In this document: positions 44,663 to 54,945 of the stretch, piece after piece
Numbering within the stretch: the first letter of the stretch is position 1
How the letters are laid out: the number at the start of each line of letters is the position of its first letter
Assembly: GCA_030407085.1 (NCBI GenBank)
Contig: CM059584.1
Span: forward strand, 66,741,501 to 66,805,500
Reading direction: 5' to 3'
DNA: 64,000 bases
Origin: Trichopria drosophilae
Lineage: Eukaryota; Arthropoda; Insecta; Hymenoptera; Diapriidae
Notes under the pieces: model-generated
Seen by the model: only the letters and a program-made list of their open reading frames with translations
Told to the model about the DNA's origin: nothing
The model's database searches: none
Program-made: the position numbers and the translations under genes

Positions 44663-46196
44663 AGACGCTGTTAAAAGGAAATTTTCCGAACGTATCCTTC
44701 CGCGAATTCCTATACTATAAAGAACATAAATATAATATGTGGCTCCCGATTCGATCCTGAATTTTCATTTCTCTTATGATTTTGGAATAATAATAAAAAT
44801 CCTGTATTTTTCGCCGGCAGTATGCGTTCCAAAAGTACGCTGAATGATGTTCTTTTTGTTATATTTTCGTACTGGTTTTGGTTACATTTGTATATGTTAG
44901 AATGATATATTTTATTAAATAAATGACACTGACTTTCAATGATTGAATGAAAGAAATATCTTTATTATAATTGAGGGGCTGCGTGGAAAAACGGCCTAAT
45001 TCGACTTACCCAGATAGCAACGTGAGTTCACATAGGATGCATAATGACACTCACAAATGAGTCCAAAACGCATTTGTGAGACGCTATGTAAGTGCTATTT
45101 CAGTCCTCAAATGAGCTGACCATTGTCACTCATACGTGCGTTTTTCCTTTCACGAGAAATAAGCGCATGCGCAATAACGGTGGATTTTGATTGGCTGCTT
45201 CCAAAGTGCCCGACAAATTTAAAATTAAGTATTGTATTTACAGGGATTTCGCTTAACCATATGGCATATATGTAAATAATATATATTTTGTATAATTGTA
45301 AAATAGTTCTTTACGTTTTTAAGAGGCAGCTAAATACCGACTAGCTATTTTCATCAAATTCGCTTTTACTGACGCCGCCGTATTTACATTAAAAAATATA
45401 TGTTTTGGGTAGAATTTACAATGAATTACTATTTTACAGCTATTTAATGAATGTTGGTCGAATTTCAGTGACTTCAGCTCAGAAATGAGCGAGAATCCAG
45501 AAGAATAAATTTCGGAGGTAACATCGGGCTCTGTTTGACCACTACAAAAATGTATTCTCTCGAATTCTCGACCGTTTCTGAACCGATTTAGGTGAAATTT
45601 AACATATATTCATAAAAAAATTTGTGAAATAGATTTAAAATAGATTTGGGCATGAAAATCTATCTACTCTCTGCTTTTGCATTTTTTAGGTTGACAGTCA
45701 GTGACGTTATCAACGGAGTCGACTTAGCAGCCCCTAAAGCCAAATTCTTTATAGCATAGTAGTAGAATAGGGACAGACTGAAATCAGTTCCCGCCGCCGC
45801 CACCAGGCGTCACCACAGTCGCGGCGCTGTCGCAGCATGCGAGGTGGTAGATTCGTGAACTAATTCGCAGACTGGTTCGTAGACTAATTCGTGGTTTGAG
45901 TCGCGGACTGACTCGCGGGCCGATTCGCGGATTGATTCGCATTTTCGATTTACTGTTTAGTATGCGGGCATATAATTCAAGACTCTCTCATTGAGAAATC
46001 TGACCGTCGCTAATGAGGTCATTAAGATGATGCAAGACTTCGTGGACGGTCCCATTAAGTTTTCGAAGATTAATGCTGTAGCGTTATGCATATATCTTTC
46101 GATCTTTTAAATGTGCCCTGTTGGGAAATCTCTCTTTCAATATGCCGGTACCAATTTAATTCGGATGTTACATATATTTTTTGATGAATTGAAAGC

Positions 46197-47131
46197 GTAG
46201 ATTTCCATTAGTCTAAATACCAGCTTGAAGCGTAATCTCGTATATCCACGACCTGCTTTTTAAATCTCATACAAATTTTAAAAACCCACAATCAGGGCGT
46301 TGACCTCTCCCTTGTCATCGACCATCCTTGGGAAAACACATGTGAATTCCAAGCATATTAGATAATATATCGGGACCTATGTCTCTGTAGATTTCCATTA
46401 GTCTAAATACCAGCTTGAAGCGTAATCTCGTATATCGACGACCTACTTTTTAAATCTCATACAAATTTTAAAAACCCACAATCAGGGCGTTGACCTCTCC
46501 CTTGTCATCGACCATCCTTGGGAAAACACATGTGAATTCCAAGCATATTAGATAATATATCGGGACCTATGTCTCTGTAGATTTCCATTAGTCTAAATAC
46601 CAGCTTGAAGCGTAATCTCGTATATCGACGACCTACTTTTTAAATCTCATACAAATTTTAAAAACCCACAATCAGGGCGTTGACCTCTCCCTTGTCATCG
46701 ACCATCCTTGGGAAAACACATGTGAATTCCAAGCATATTAGATAATATATCGGGATCTATGTCTCTGTAGATTTCCATTAGTCTAAATACCAGCTTGAAG
46801 CGTAATCTCGTATATCGACGACTTACTTTTTAAATCTAACACAAATTTTAAAAACCAACAATCAGGGTGTTGACCTCTCTCTTATCGTCGACCATCCTTG
46901 GGAAAACACATGTGAATTCCAAGCATATTAGATAATATATCGGGACATATGTCTCTGTAGATTTCCATTAGTCTAAATACCAGCTTGAAGCGTAATCTCG
47001 TATATCGACGACTTACTTTTTAAATCTAACACAAATTTTAAAAACCAACAATCAGGGTGTTGACCTCTCCCGTATCATCGACCATCCTTGGGAAAACACA
47101 TGTGAATTCCATGCATATTAGATAATATATC
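46197..47131. repeat. 190-bp tandem repeat, five units (left arm)
   Basis: Units start GTAGATTTCCATTAGTC at 46197, 46387, 46577, 46767 and 46957, an exact 190-bp step. The right arm has only four. Tandem repeats in terminal regions are common in Polintons. Confidence 0.95.
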
Positions 47132-47308
47132 AACTCATTTTATTATAACGCATTTTCTGTTTTGGTACAATATCATGCAGGAAGGAAGGAAGATGAAGAA
47201 AATAGAGAAGATGTATTTAATAAATTTTATTTTTCACATTCATATTCATACATTACATAAATTTTTGTTGTTCACAATATTGTTATACATAAGAATATAA
47301 AATAGCTA

Positions 47309-48119
47309 TTAGATAAAATTTATATTTTCAATATCGTCAACTAATGCATCACTTTTAATTTGACAACTGATGCAATCTTTAATCATAGGCGGTTCACCAT
47401 CTATCATATCATAGCTTGATTCGAAATGTTTATAACATCGACGACATTCACGTATTTCAGGATGCATTTGCATAGCAGGTGGTAAGCAGGTCCATGCTTC
47501 TTCAATTTGTCGTTCAGCAAACATGCAGATGAAATCGATCGGTAGACATTCTATATCTTTTGTTTCCATCAATGCGAGACGTTTCACCTCGTAATAAATC
47601 CTTAATGAACGTTGAAGAGATGCAGGCTGTTCAAGTAGATTTCCCAATACCCACTTTTTAAGTATTTGCACATTTTCTTTGGTGCAAGTTCCATTAAGCG
47701 AATGATTTTCACACTTCTCCAACAATTCATATTGCTGCTCTTGCTTCAGTTTTTTTCAGAGATGGGCAGTCCAAAACGTCGAGATCAATAACATTTTCAG
47801 CGTTTAATATATCCTCCAACCAACATTTTTTATCGACTCCTTTTACATAAATTTTGTTGGCACATTTAATGATATCCTCCAAAGTCTCGTTTATAGCATC
47901 AAAGGGAACGTCGCCAGATTGCCATGGTAAGCCGTGGTAATTATGTATTAACCAGTTATTGACTCTTTTATAGTGTAGAGGTAACCATACCCATTGATAT
48001 GGCGCTTTAAACACACAAGTCTCAATTTCACCGACGAAAATATTCATTATAGACATTTCCTTCGGTATGAAGCGATTACTAGGCCCGCGGAATCCCTGAA
48101 CGTCTACAATGTATTCCAT
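47309..48119 (-). pseudogene. Conserved Polinton-associated zinc-ribbon protein, frame-broken (left copy)
   Basis: Two consecutive frames, 48119-47727 (130 aa, MEYIVDVQGFRGPSN...) and 47725-47309 (138 aa, Cys-rich: CENHSLNGTC, then CRRC...CISC), read as one ~270-residue protein broken by one base at an A7 run (about 47744-47750). The start resembles a family frequent in insect genomes beside Polinton capsid genes. The function is unknown; an RNase H/DEDD-like nuclease is a weak guess from the initial VDVQGF strand. The identical break in the right-arm copy means the arms were copied after it arose, or that a shift is programmed. Confidence 0.6.
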
Positions 48120-48206
48120 TTCGTATGATACTGATTCACTAGCAATTAAAGTATGACTATATTTTATTCATTAATTAGCGCATGCGCAATAATGGCTAAC
48201 CCCCTC

Positions 48207-49427
48207 TCAAACCAACTTCTTTACATTTCCACTTATGGGATTATATTCTACAATACGATCATGTAAAATTAAACAATAAGCAGAAGTGTTTGCAGGAAAA
48301 TTTTCTTTTGATTCAAATTCGAGCCGCACATCGACAGGTGCGTGTTTTAAAGCTTCATTCTGCTTAGAGCAATCAATAATGATTAACGGAGCTTTCTCTA
48401 AAAATATTGATTTATTCAATATAGGTTTACCATTAACATTTTTATTATAGTAACTAGCTTGAAAATTGATATACATATCGTATAATAAAGAAAATTGATT
48501 ATTTGCAATATCAAGGTTTAAATTACCATACGGATAATATTTTGAATTCAGAAATACTTTAACATTACTAATGTTACAGTGATCAAACAGGCTAGCATTT
48601 TTCGCCTTGTCATTTTTTCGTGCTGTTTGGTAGCCGATAATAATATATCGTGGCTTTTCTAGTTGTGTCGCTGTTTTCACGGACCACACGTGGGATGATG
48701 TTACCGGTAATAGAGGATATTCATAAAGTTCCCATGTACGGAAATTTAAAGATATGCAAAGGTCTTTTTCAATGAAACGTAACAGCTGTATCCTTTCCCT
48801 ATCAGCCAACGTCACATATGGAACTAACCATTCTATTTTATTCATCTCAATTTTGTAATGTTCTTCTGCATTTTGTATAATTGCATTATCATCATGTTTA
48901 GATCTTGTTAAAACAAGTTCGTGCTTCGCGTTTACAATTATCTTACGATAATCTTCCGCAAATCCGAGAATCATACTCAGAGGCATGATCACATAAAAAT
49001 AACCATTATCATTTGTTATCTTTAGATTTGAACCAGATATCCAACCTGCATAGATTAAAACGGGTTCATCATTTGGTGTGTAAGAAGGATACCCCTTCAT
49101 CAAGCTAGTAATACCAACATTTCTATTTCGATCAATTTCAACACCATTCAATTCATATCGCGCCTCATCAAATAAATGACAGATTGCGTTAGACGTTAGA
49201 TTAGTATTATTTGCTTTAGTTCCGTCGGTTTTCGTCAACCTTCCACTAACATGTATCAAACTTTTACACGGTAAAATACATAACTCTTGATTTTGCACAG
49301 CAATACGAATTTCATCATTTTTACCAAAAGAACTTGTATTGTAAGATTGATGTGAATGCAGCTCGTAATGAGCGACAGATTCGTCGAAAACGACTGAGTT
49401 TTGAATGCTGAGTATTGGATCCTCCAT
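48207..49427 (-). CDS. Probable major capsid protein (left copy)
   Basis: 406 residues from the ATG at 49427 (MEDPILSIQN). The open frame extends further upstream through a hydrophobic stretch with no better start. No stops. The gene sits next to the penton gene in the right arm and belongs to a family widespread in insect genomes with Polinton genes. Length and the all-beta, aromatic-rich pattern fit a double jelly-roll capsid subunit, but I infer this from context, not from a structural match. It differs from the right copy at about nine residues, all in the first half. Confidence 0.6.
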   Translation of the reverse strand: MEDPILSIQNSVVFDESVAHYELHSHQSYNTSSFGKNDEIRIAVQNQELCILPCKSLIHVSGRLTKTDGTKANNTNLTSNAICHLFDEARYELNGVEIDRNRNVGITSLMKGYPSYTPNDEPVLIYAGWISGSNLKITNDNGYFYVIMPLSMILGFAEDYRKIIVNAKHELVLTRSKHDDNAIIQNAEEHYKIEMNKIEWLVPYVTLADRERIQLLRFIEKDLCISLNFRTWELYEYPLLPVTSSHVWSVKTATQLEKPRYIIIGYQTARKNDKAKNASLFDHCNISNVKVFLNSKYYPYGNLNLDIANNQFSLLYDMYINFQASYYNKNVNGKPILNKSIFLEKAPLIIIDCSKQNEALKHAPVDVRLEFESKENFPANTSAYCLILHDRIVEYNPISGNVKKLV

Positions 49428-49614
49428 TATTGCTATTATGATAACGTGCAATAAGTATGCAAATACAACAACGGCAATAACAATTTTTATTATTATTATT
49501 CACTTTTTGATATTGTGATGATAATGTAACTTGAGTCCCAAGCTTTTCAGAAATAGAGCGTTCCGACGTGTTAACGTCTTGCGAATTTGACGACGACTTA
49601 TATGTTTTCTCCAT
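49321..49614 (-). other. Small overlapping frame, possible broken membrane-protein gene (left copy)
   Basis: 97 codons from MEKTYKSSSNSQDVN. The first ~45 residues are polar. At the AAT/AAA-rich run (about 49484-49505) the sequence of another frame becomes strongly hydrophobic (IVIAVVVFAYLLHVIIIAI) and continues into the capsid frame. A small membrane protein with one frame break is plausible, as is simple overlap. The right-arm counterpart is 56979-57272. Confidence 0.35.
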
Positions 49615-49659
49615 GATGGGTTATTATTATAGTAACTATTAAGGTTCTGGGGGTTTCTA

Positions 49660-49696
49660 CTATAAATGCCGATGCAGTCGAGTATTTTTCATCAGT
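49660..49696 (+). promoter_or_regulatory. Core promoter: TATAAAT ... TCAGT
   Basis: TATAAAT at 49661 and TCAGT at 49692 are 31 bp apart, ahead of the small plus-strand genes at 49712 and 49863. TCAGT is the arthropod initiator consensus. Confidence 0.45.
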
Positions 49697-49711
49697 AACG
49701 TGGCTCGATAT

Positions 49712-50053
49712 ATGTCTTCAAGAGATCTAAAAGTTAAAACTCGTGAATTAAAAAATAGAGTCGACATTTTTTTTAAAAATATACAAATATTAAAAGACGA
49801 TTTGAAACTTAGGTCTGAAATTAAAGTACTAGCAAGCCAAATCGAAAATTTATATATTACAAATGGCATCATCATCATCAGCAGCAGCAGCAGCTACAGC
49901 GGCAGCGCTAGTCAAAACACTAAATTCAACAACGAAATTTTTACCGACTATGAAACTGGCAGAACTGGACCCAGAAAAAGTATATGTCGTTTCAAAAATT
50001 CGGAGAGTATCAACAAAATTTGGAGAACGAATAAGCGTCGAGTTGAACAATGA
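49712..50053 (+). CDS. Possible small coiled-coil protein
   Basis: Starts MSSRDLKVKTRELKNRVDIF, Lys/Leu/Ile-rich with heptads over ~50 residues, then runs into the trinucleotide repeat used as the start of the next gene (49863). Only the first part looks protein-like. It overlaps the next frame by 191 bp. Confidence 0.3.
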   Translation: MSSRDLKVKTRELKNRVDIFFKNIQILKDDLKLRSEIKVLASQIENLYITNGIIIISSSSSYSGSASQNTKFNNEIFTDYETGRTGPRKSICRFKNSESINKIWRTNKRRVEQ

Positions 50054-50201
50054 AATCTCCTGTTTTCTTCCACCTCGGTACACAACACTTTTCCGAGATG
50101 CGATGGAGAGTTACCAAAGCATCGTCGAAAATAATCAGCTATACATGAAGTACATCGGAACAAAATTCAACAACATCGAATTTTTAACCGAATCCCACTA
50201 A
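49863..50201 (+). CDS. Conserved small Polinton-associated protein (possible OB-fold)
   Basis: 112 residues. A Ser/Ala run encoded by an ATC/AGC trinucleotide repeat (~3-15) is followed by a compact domain: LAELDPEKVYVVSKIRRVSTKFGERISVELNN..., then FLPPRYTTLF, and QLYMKYIGTKFNNIEFL at the end. The beta-rich pattern recalls single-strand DNA-binding OB folds, and similar genes occur in insect Polintons. That function is inference. It is the only clear plus-strand gene at the left edge of the core. Confidence 0.55.
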   Translation: MASSSSAAAAATAAALVKTLNSTTKFLPTMKLAELDPEKVYVVSKIRRVSTKFGERISVELNNEISCFLPPRYTTLFRDAMESYQSIVENNQLYMKYIGTKFNNIEFLTESH

Positions 50202-50303
50202 CAATGACGATGTCGAACGAAATTAAAGAATAGAAGGTATTATATATGGTAAGAAATATGTTTTACTAATTACATATTGTTTAATTTATATTTTATTAAT
50301 GCA

Positions 50304-50558
50304 TTATAATTTACATCTATTACTATTATTATCATCACAGCTTTCCGCTTGAAGCGAAACCGATGCACTCGAATCCGGATGATTAGCGGATATTTCATAC
50401 AGCGGCAACGTGACATCTTCGGGGGAGACCATTCTCGAATCAGCATTAATCCATGACCATAATTGGTGACTGGTCAAATCAGAGCTGTATGCTGCAGCAT
50501 CAGTCGCCAATGATGATGAAGAAGTCGGATCCAACAGACATCTGTAGGAACTTGCCAT
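50304..50558 (-). CDS. Unrecognised small reading frame
   Basis: 84 residues, Ser/Asp-rich with a C-terminal basic tail. No family recognised. A splice-acceptor-like TTCTTGTTGCAG lies just upstream (about 50576-50587), so it may be a terminal exon of the gene at 50697-51205. Confidence 0.25.
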   Translation of the reverse strand: MASSYRCLLDPTSSSSLATDAAAYSSDLTSHQLWSWINADSRMVSPEDVTLPLYEISANHPDSSASVSLQAESCDDNNSNRCKL

Positions 50559-50696
50559 TATCTGCGAACGGAATCTGCAACAAGAAAATGAAATACATTT
50601 TAAATGAATGTTTATAATAAATATTAATGTTAATTATTGCTAAAACAAACAAATATATATATATTTATTATTAAAAATTAAAAAGTGTTTTTATAT

Positions 50697-51205
50697 ACCT
50701 TCATCAATAAGAAATTTGATATGCTCCGAGATGCGGTTTAACAGCTCCCGATCAAGATCCACAGCAGCCAGGACAGCGTTACGCTCCTCGACCACTGCAG
50801 CAATATACAGTCGAGCCAGGCACTGAGCTCACCTGAGAATTTCGCCAGCATGCTGCCGCTATATCCCCACTCTCGAACGCAGCCTTTCTCCGACGATACA
50901 CGAACCGGCCGAAGGTAATGGTGGGGCTAAGCGCGGTGGGGACGGTCGAGAGTGGGGATATAGCGGCAGCATGCTGGCGAAATTCTCAGGTGAGCTCAGT
51001 GTCTGGCTCGACTGTACTTCTCCTCACGGTGGAGAGAATTTTTAACATCTTCCGCCCACATTCGCAAGTAGTTTGAGCGATTGTAGAAGTATTGTTCCTC
51101 ACAATCATGCCCTTCTTCATGCAGCTCCATGAGGGCAGCTGCTCCATCCACGCAATATTTTAGCCGATCTCGCAGCTTTAAAATATTCTCCCGCAGCTCT
51201 TGCAT
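50697..51205 (-). pseudogene. Helical small protein gene split by a palindrome
   Basis: The N-terminal part (51205-51014) reads MQELRENILKLRDRLKY... through an amphipathic helix with HEEGHDCEEQ. A 205-bp near-perfect palindrome (50809-51013) interrupts it. The same coding sense resumes (YIAAVVEERNAVLAAVDLD) and ends near 50697. The protein would be mostly alpha-helical. Function unknown. Confidence 0.45.
50809..51013. mobile_element. 205-bp foldback insertion
   Basis: 68-bp arms (start AGTCGAGCCAGGCACTG, inverse ending 51013) around a ~69-bp loop. The left and right arms are almost identical. It lies inside a gene of the Polinton-like core. Either a foldback MITE or a palindromic repair product. 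Confidence 0.85.
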
Positions 51206-51325
51206 TTTTTGAAATGCATTTTAAATATTATGTTCTTCAAGGATAATTTTAGTCTCCAGCCACTGATGTAACATACCCAATTGGCTGATCATGTTGGCTT
51301 TTGACGAATCTCTGAAAATATCCCT

Positions 51326-51335
51326 CTATTTATAC
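51326..51335 (-). promoter_or_regulatory. TATA-like box (TATAAATAG)
   Basis: The minus strand reads GTATAAATAG, about 120 bp upstream of the helical protein gene starting at 51205. Same motif as ahead of the integrase. Confidence 0.35.
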
Positions 51336-51430
51336 GTAAAACTAGTCACGTGTCTATAACGATTAATGCTTGTTGGCAATTCTAACTAATCACGATCTAG
51401 AACACTCCCATTTGTTTCACCATATTAGTC

Positions 51431-52363
51431 TTAAAGTATTATATCTTCCTTGTCAATCCAGCTGTTATGCCTATCTTCAAAGCCCAACCATTTAACAAAC
51501 ACTTTAGAACCTTTATCACGTAGAATTTTTTCAATAAGATAAACGTCTGGATTTTTAGTACGTTGCAGTTCAAATTCGTAGAATCCACCTGATATTGCGT
51601 TTCCTGCATTGTCTTCTAGTAAATATGTTACTGGACTCGTTTTCTTAACTTTTGCTATTGAAAATATTTCAGTCGTCCAATTTGGTGTATATCCCTTTTC
51701 AAATATATGTTTGAATTTACTAATGCGTACTTGTTGACCTACTTTAAACTTTGGATGAATCTTTTCGTTCACAATTACATTGTACACACGTTCCAATAAT
51801 TCTTTTTCATTGTCTTTATTAACATCTTGCGGCTTCATTTTAATAGTACGATGTGTGCTATTGTTATAATCATTAACCAAGTCTGGTAAGATATGGAGCC
51901 ATTGATAATTACCATGAAGGCTAAACTGTGGCCACATTTTATTTTTCAAAGTACGATTAAAGCGTTCGCAAATTGATGCTTTTAGATTACTGTATGTAGA
52001 ATATAAATTGATGTCATGTTTTTTCATTAAATTTGAAAATTTTGAATTATAAAATTCTTTTCCATGGTCGGTATGTAGATTCTTTGGAATTCGACCCATT
52101 TTAAATATCGATTTCATGGCAGCTGTGACGTCATCGCCAGTCTTTCTTTTTACTGGGCAGGCCCATGCATACTTAGAGAATACATCGATGACAGTTAACA
52201 AGTATTTGTAACCCTTATTTTCATCTGCATATGGAATCATTTCTACAAGATCAGCTTGCCAAGTTTCATCTAATCCGCGAATATCTACTCGCCGTCTTGT
52301 ATAATTTTTTCTTGCTAGTTTATGAAGCTCCTTCACGACTTCTTTCTTCTCTTTAGAAGTCAT
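51431..52363 (-). CDS. Polinton integrase with chromodomain
   Basis: 310 residues, intact. The retroviral-type (RVE) catalytic core has D38 (WQADLVEM), D99 (LHTDHGKEF) and E133 (ICERFNRT). A C-terminal chromodomain starts at ~275 (YLIEKILRDKGSKVFVKWLGFEDRHNSWIDKEDII), which would bind histone marks and guide insertion. No HHCC domain precedes the core, as in many Polinton integrases. A TATA-like box (CATAAATAG) lies ~65 bp upstream. Encoded in the core near the left arm, on the minus strand with the next three genes. Confidence 0.92.
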   Translation of the reverse strand: MTSKEKKEVVKELHKLARKNYTRRRVDIRGLDETWQADLVEMIPYADENKGYKYLLTVIDVFSKYAWACPVKRKTGDDVTAAMKSIFKMGRIPKNLHTDHGKEFYNSKFSNLMKKHDINLYSTYSNLKASICERFNRTLKNKMWPQFSLHGNYQWLHILPDLVNDYNNSTHRTIKMKPQDVNKDNEKELLERVYNVIVNEKIHPKFKVGQQVRISKFKHIFEKGYTPNWTTEIFSIAKVKKTSPVTYLLEDNAGNAISGGFYEFELQRTKNPDVYLIEKILRDKGSKVFVKWLGFEDRHNSWIDKEDIIL

Positions 52364-52425
52364 TGTTGTTAAATAGATAAGGCAACGTCTTGATTAAAAC
52401 TGTTGGGTGGATTGTTGCAGATAGT

Positions 52426-52435
52426 CTATTTATGC
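52426..52435 (-). promoter_or_regulatory. TATA-like box of the integrase gene
   Basis: The minus strand reads GCATAAATAG, followed about 30 bp later by ACAGTTT, an initiator-like site. This fits the spacing seen at other promoters of the element. Confidence 0.4.
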
Positions 52436-52451
52436 ACATTTTTCATACCAA

Positions 52452-53135
52452 CTAATTAATTCTCCCGTAAACAACATCAGTTATTCCATTAATCTTCTTT
52501 ATGGCTTCTCTGTTTTTATTGACATTTTGTTCTAGGAGAAAAATTAATTTCTTAGCATCGTGAGCTACAGTACTACTCTCCCTTATGTCATAGGTATGTT
52601 TTTTCAAGTCTCCTTCTATATTGGCAATATCTACAGTAAGACTATCAATCAGACCATTATTTTTATTCAAATCATCTTTATTTTTCTTTACTTCCCGCTC
52701 TAAGACAGTGATATTATTCGTCAGATTGCTAAGAGTGTAATTATTTTTATTTAAATTATTGTTATGTTTAGTTATTTCCTGATGTAATTCAATAGTATAA
52801 TTTCCAAAATCTGAAGATATAATCCGCCTCTTTTCTATTTCATTGTAATTTTTATTGATATCTTGTTGCATTTTATTTATACTTTTTTCAAAATATTCAA
52901 TCTTCTCATTATTTTTAATTACACCTTTACACAGTTCATCTATTTGCTGTTTAATATCGTGAATAGATGTGTGGAACATTCTCAAAGTAATGGCATCATC
53001 CGAATCTGTCGGAATTCCGATATTACATAACTTTCTTTTCTTAAAATCATAAGAACCGTCTGTAGCAATTTTGACACTTTGAAATACTTGCTTCCGTGCT
53101 CGTTGAGACGAACGTCCAAATACATCGATGCTCAT
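52452..53135 (-). CDS. Coiled-coil (fibre-like) structural protein
   Basis: 227 residues from the ATG at 53135 (MSIDVFGRSSQRARKQ). A short conserved head ends in LCNIGIPTDSDDAITLRMF, followed by a long Asn/Lys/Glu/Ile-rich coiled coil (~60-220). The head-plus-shaft layout is like viral fibre or trimeric spike proteins and recurs in insect Polintons. The role is inference. It follows the DUF8207-type gene with a small overlap. Confidence 0.55.
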   Translation of the reverse strand: MSIDVFGRSSQRARKQVFQSVKIATDGSYDFKKRKLCNIGIPTDSDDAITLRMFHTSIHDIKQQIDELCKGVIKNNEKIEYFEKSINKMQQDINKNYNEIEKRRIISSDFGNYTIELHQEITKHNNNLNKNNYTLSNLTNNITVLEREVKKNKDDLNKNNGLIDSLTVDIANIEGDLKKHTYDIRESSTVAHDAKKLIFLLEQNVNKNREAIKKINGITDVVYGRIN

Positions 53136-53162
53136 TATGATACTGACGTAATTATCACGCAA

Positions 53163-54086
53163 TTAATAGATTATATTAGCTTCGCGCAACTCTTCAATAA
53201 TCGATAAAATTTCATTCGAAAGACTTGAATTACCAGCAGCTTGCGATGCTATTAGAAGGCGCAAACGATCGACAAGTACATTTGGATCATCCCAATGCAC
53301 GTAGTCAATTTTGTGGTTTTGTTCAACAATCATGTATTCAGGCAAATTACCACCCTTTTTCGGAACATCTTTGAACATTTCCTTGATATAGTTTCGATAC
53401 TTGTGGGAAGCATTATACCGAATAGGTTTTTGCTGATTCCAATCTTTCCTATGTGCATTAGTTAAGGTTAGTATACTTTTGTAATTGTTTAAATCAGACT
53501 GTTGGATTATAGCTATATCAGCTTTTTTCTTAAATAATAACTCTAGCAAACCTTCAGTAATAGCAAATTTATTATCCTTAACAATGACATTTTTATTCTT
53601 AAATTCTATTGTCGAATCACCGATTCTTGTAGTACCACCTTCTATGCGAACACCATAAATTGTATCAATAATATCACTTTTCTCATGAATATTTCTCACC
53701 AGTAAAGTTAGAAACTTATTTGATAACCTTTCTTCAGTATGATATGTAGGTGTTTTAATATCACTGCTAAATGTCTGCTCTAAAGGGGTATTATATCCAT
53801 CAAGCATATCATCATCATCATCAAAATCGTTAACATCATTAATTTCTATGCTATCTGCTACTTTATCCTGTACGTTTATATCATCAATCGCATTTTTGTT
53901 GATTGACATTGTTGTAGCGTCTGCTATTTTTTCCAATGGACTTATCAGAGGTTTGAGCGTTTCACTTATCGCAAGGTCATGCGTTTCTTTACCCATTTTT
54001 AATAATCGATGTTTTCGGCGAATAGATTCGCTAGCTTTGACAATTTGACGTAAAACGTCTTGCTGCTGTTTAAGTGGAGAAGACAT
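53163..54086 (-). CDS. DUF8207-type Polinton protein
   Basis: 307 residues from the ATG at 54086 (MSSPLKQQQDVLRQIV). N-terminal helical region, an acidic low-complexity centre (NDFDDDDDML), then a conserved C-terminal domain: YGVRIEGGTTRIGDSTIEF, ITEGLLELLFKK, and YNASHKYRNYIKEMF. I recognise this as the domain called DUF8207, common in arthropod genomes next to Polinton genes. Its function is not established. Intact. TCAGTG about 27-32 bp upstream of the ATG could be the initiator. Confidence 0.65.
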   Translation of the reverse strand: MSSPLKQQQDVLRQIVKASESIRRKHRLLKMGKETHDLAISETLKPLISPLEKIADATTMSINKNAIDDINVQDKVADSIEINDVNDFDDDDDMLDGYNTPLEQTFSSDIKTPTYHTEERLSNKFLTLLVRNIHEKSDIIDTIYGVRIEGGTTRIGDSTIEFKNKNVIVKDNKFAITEGLLELLFKKKADIAIIQQSDLNNYKSILTLTNAHRKDWNQQKPIRYNASHKYRNYIKEMFKDVPKKGGNLPEYMIVEQNHKIDYVHWDDPNVLVDRLRLLIASQAAGNSSLSNEILSIIEELREANIIY

Positions 54087-54121
54087 GTTAATGCATGCAA
54101 GTCTCACTCTGCACTGACTTA

Positions 54122-54860
54122 TTACAACATTTTTTGTTTCTTCTTAAAATCATTTATGCTTATAAAACAATCAAAACCTTTTCGATACCTTCCCTCTTCT
54201 ATTTCACTATCTTTATCGATTACAATAAATCCATGCTTTTCTGTCCAACATTGTGTGCATATATCTTTAAAAGTGTTGTATGGCATATCTGTATTTACAT
54301 GATCATTATAGACGTGCTTAAGATTCATTTCATCCTGTCTAAAGAGAATCAAAAAGTTTACGTTATCTCGAATAAGATGCTTGGGAACACGAGCGTACGT
54401 TTGACTGAGATAAAAGCAATCGACGCAATTATGTCTACCCATACAAAAGAAGGATCTAATGTTATCTTGCTTCTCGCACGCAACATCATCAAATATAATA
54501 ATAGAGTTTGGTCTGGCCTCGGCGGGTGGTACTACCTGTTCATTATCGTGAAAAGGAAAGTATCCTATACCCTCCACAGAGTCGAGTAAGTTTTGTAAAA
54601 ATTGATATTTCGGTTGATTTAACGATTTCGAATATACATATATATTTTCAAACTTTAATCCATTCTGATCGATGATTAGACTGAGTAGTGTATTTGTTTT
54701 TCCGCAATTAGACGGGCCACAGAAAAGTGCACGTATATATTTGGCAGCAACTCCCCATGTCGTTTATGATTAGTTGCATTATTTTGTACAGACGATGTTA
54801 AATCATCAAAATTGATGATTGGGATTTTTGTTGGTTGTTTATGAAATCGCATTTTGATAA
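54122..54860 (-). pseudogene. Packaging ATPase (FtsK/HerA-A32 type), frame-broken near its start
   Basis: Walker A GPSNCGKT (about 54695-54720) and Walker B SIIIFDD (about 54490-54510) are in one uninterrupted frame from about 54760 to 54122. The frame starting at the upstream ATG (about 54852) shifts by one near a G4 run at about 54757-54762, before the Walker A, so the N-terminal ~30 codons are out of frame. A32-type ATPases pump DNA into capsids. The C-terminal half (GRHNCVDCFYLSQTY, HLIRDNVNFL, YNDHVNTDM) is conserved and intact. It is divergent from the PLA2 gene at 54946. Confidence 0.85.
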
Positions 54861-54876
54861 TAACTGGTCATAAAAG

Positions 54877-54907
54877 TATAAGTAGCGCCTTTATATGTAA
54901 TGTCAGT
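54877..54907 (+). promoter_or_regulatory. Core promoter: TATAAG ... TCAGT
   Basis: TATAAG at 54877 and TCAGTC at 54903 are 26 bp apart, about 40 bp upstream of the ATG at 54946 of the PLA2 gene. It lies in the short divergent gap between ATPase and PLA2. Confidence 0.5.
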
Positions 54908-54945
54908 CATTAACTGTTTGTTACTTGAATGATGCACATCTTAAA

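Larger units (their letters stand above)
44795..49655. repeat. Left inverted arm
   Basis: Reverse complement of 56944-62011. It contains the outer ~950-bp segment, five 190-bp repeats, the two-piece zinc-ribbon gene and the capsid gene (all minus). Against the right arm it differs by one repeat unit, by a swapped segment at about 45757-45922, and by point changes that cluster in the innermost ~850 bp. Confidence 0.93.

Noticed and set aside
44230..44674. Repeat-protein frames on both strands
   Set aside because: 15-bp minisatellite; all frames open by repetition.
46197..47131. Possible CRISPR-like array
   Set aside because: The whole 190-bp unit repeats with no variable spacers, and the context is eukaryotic.
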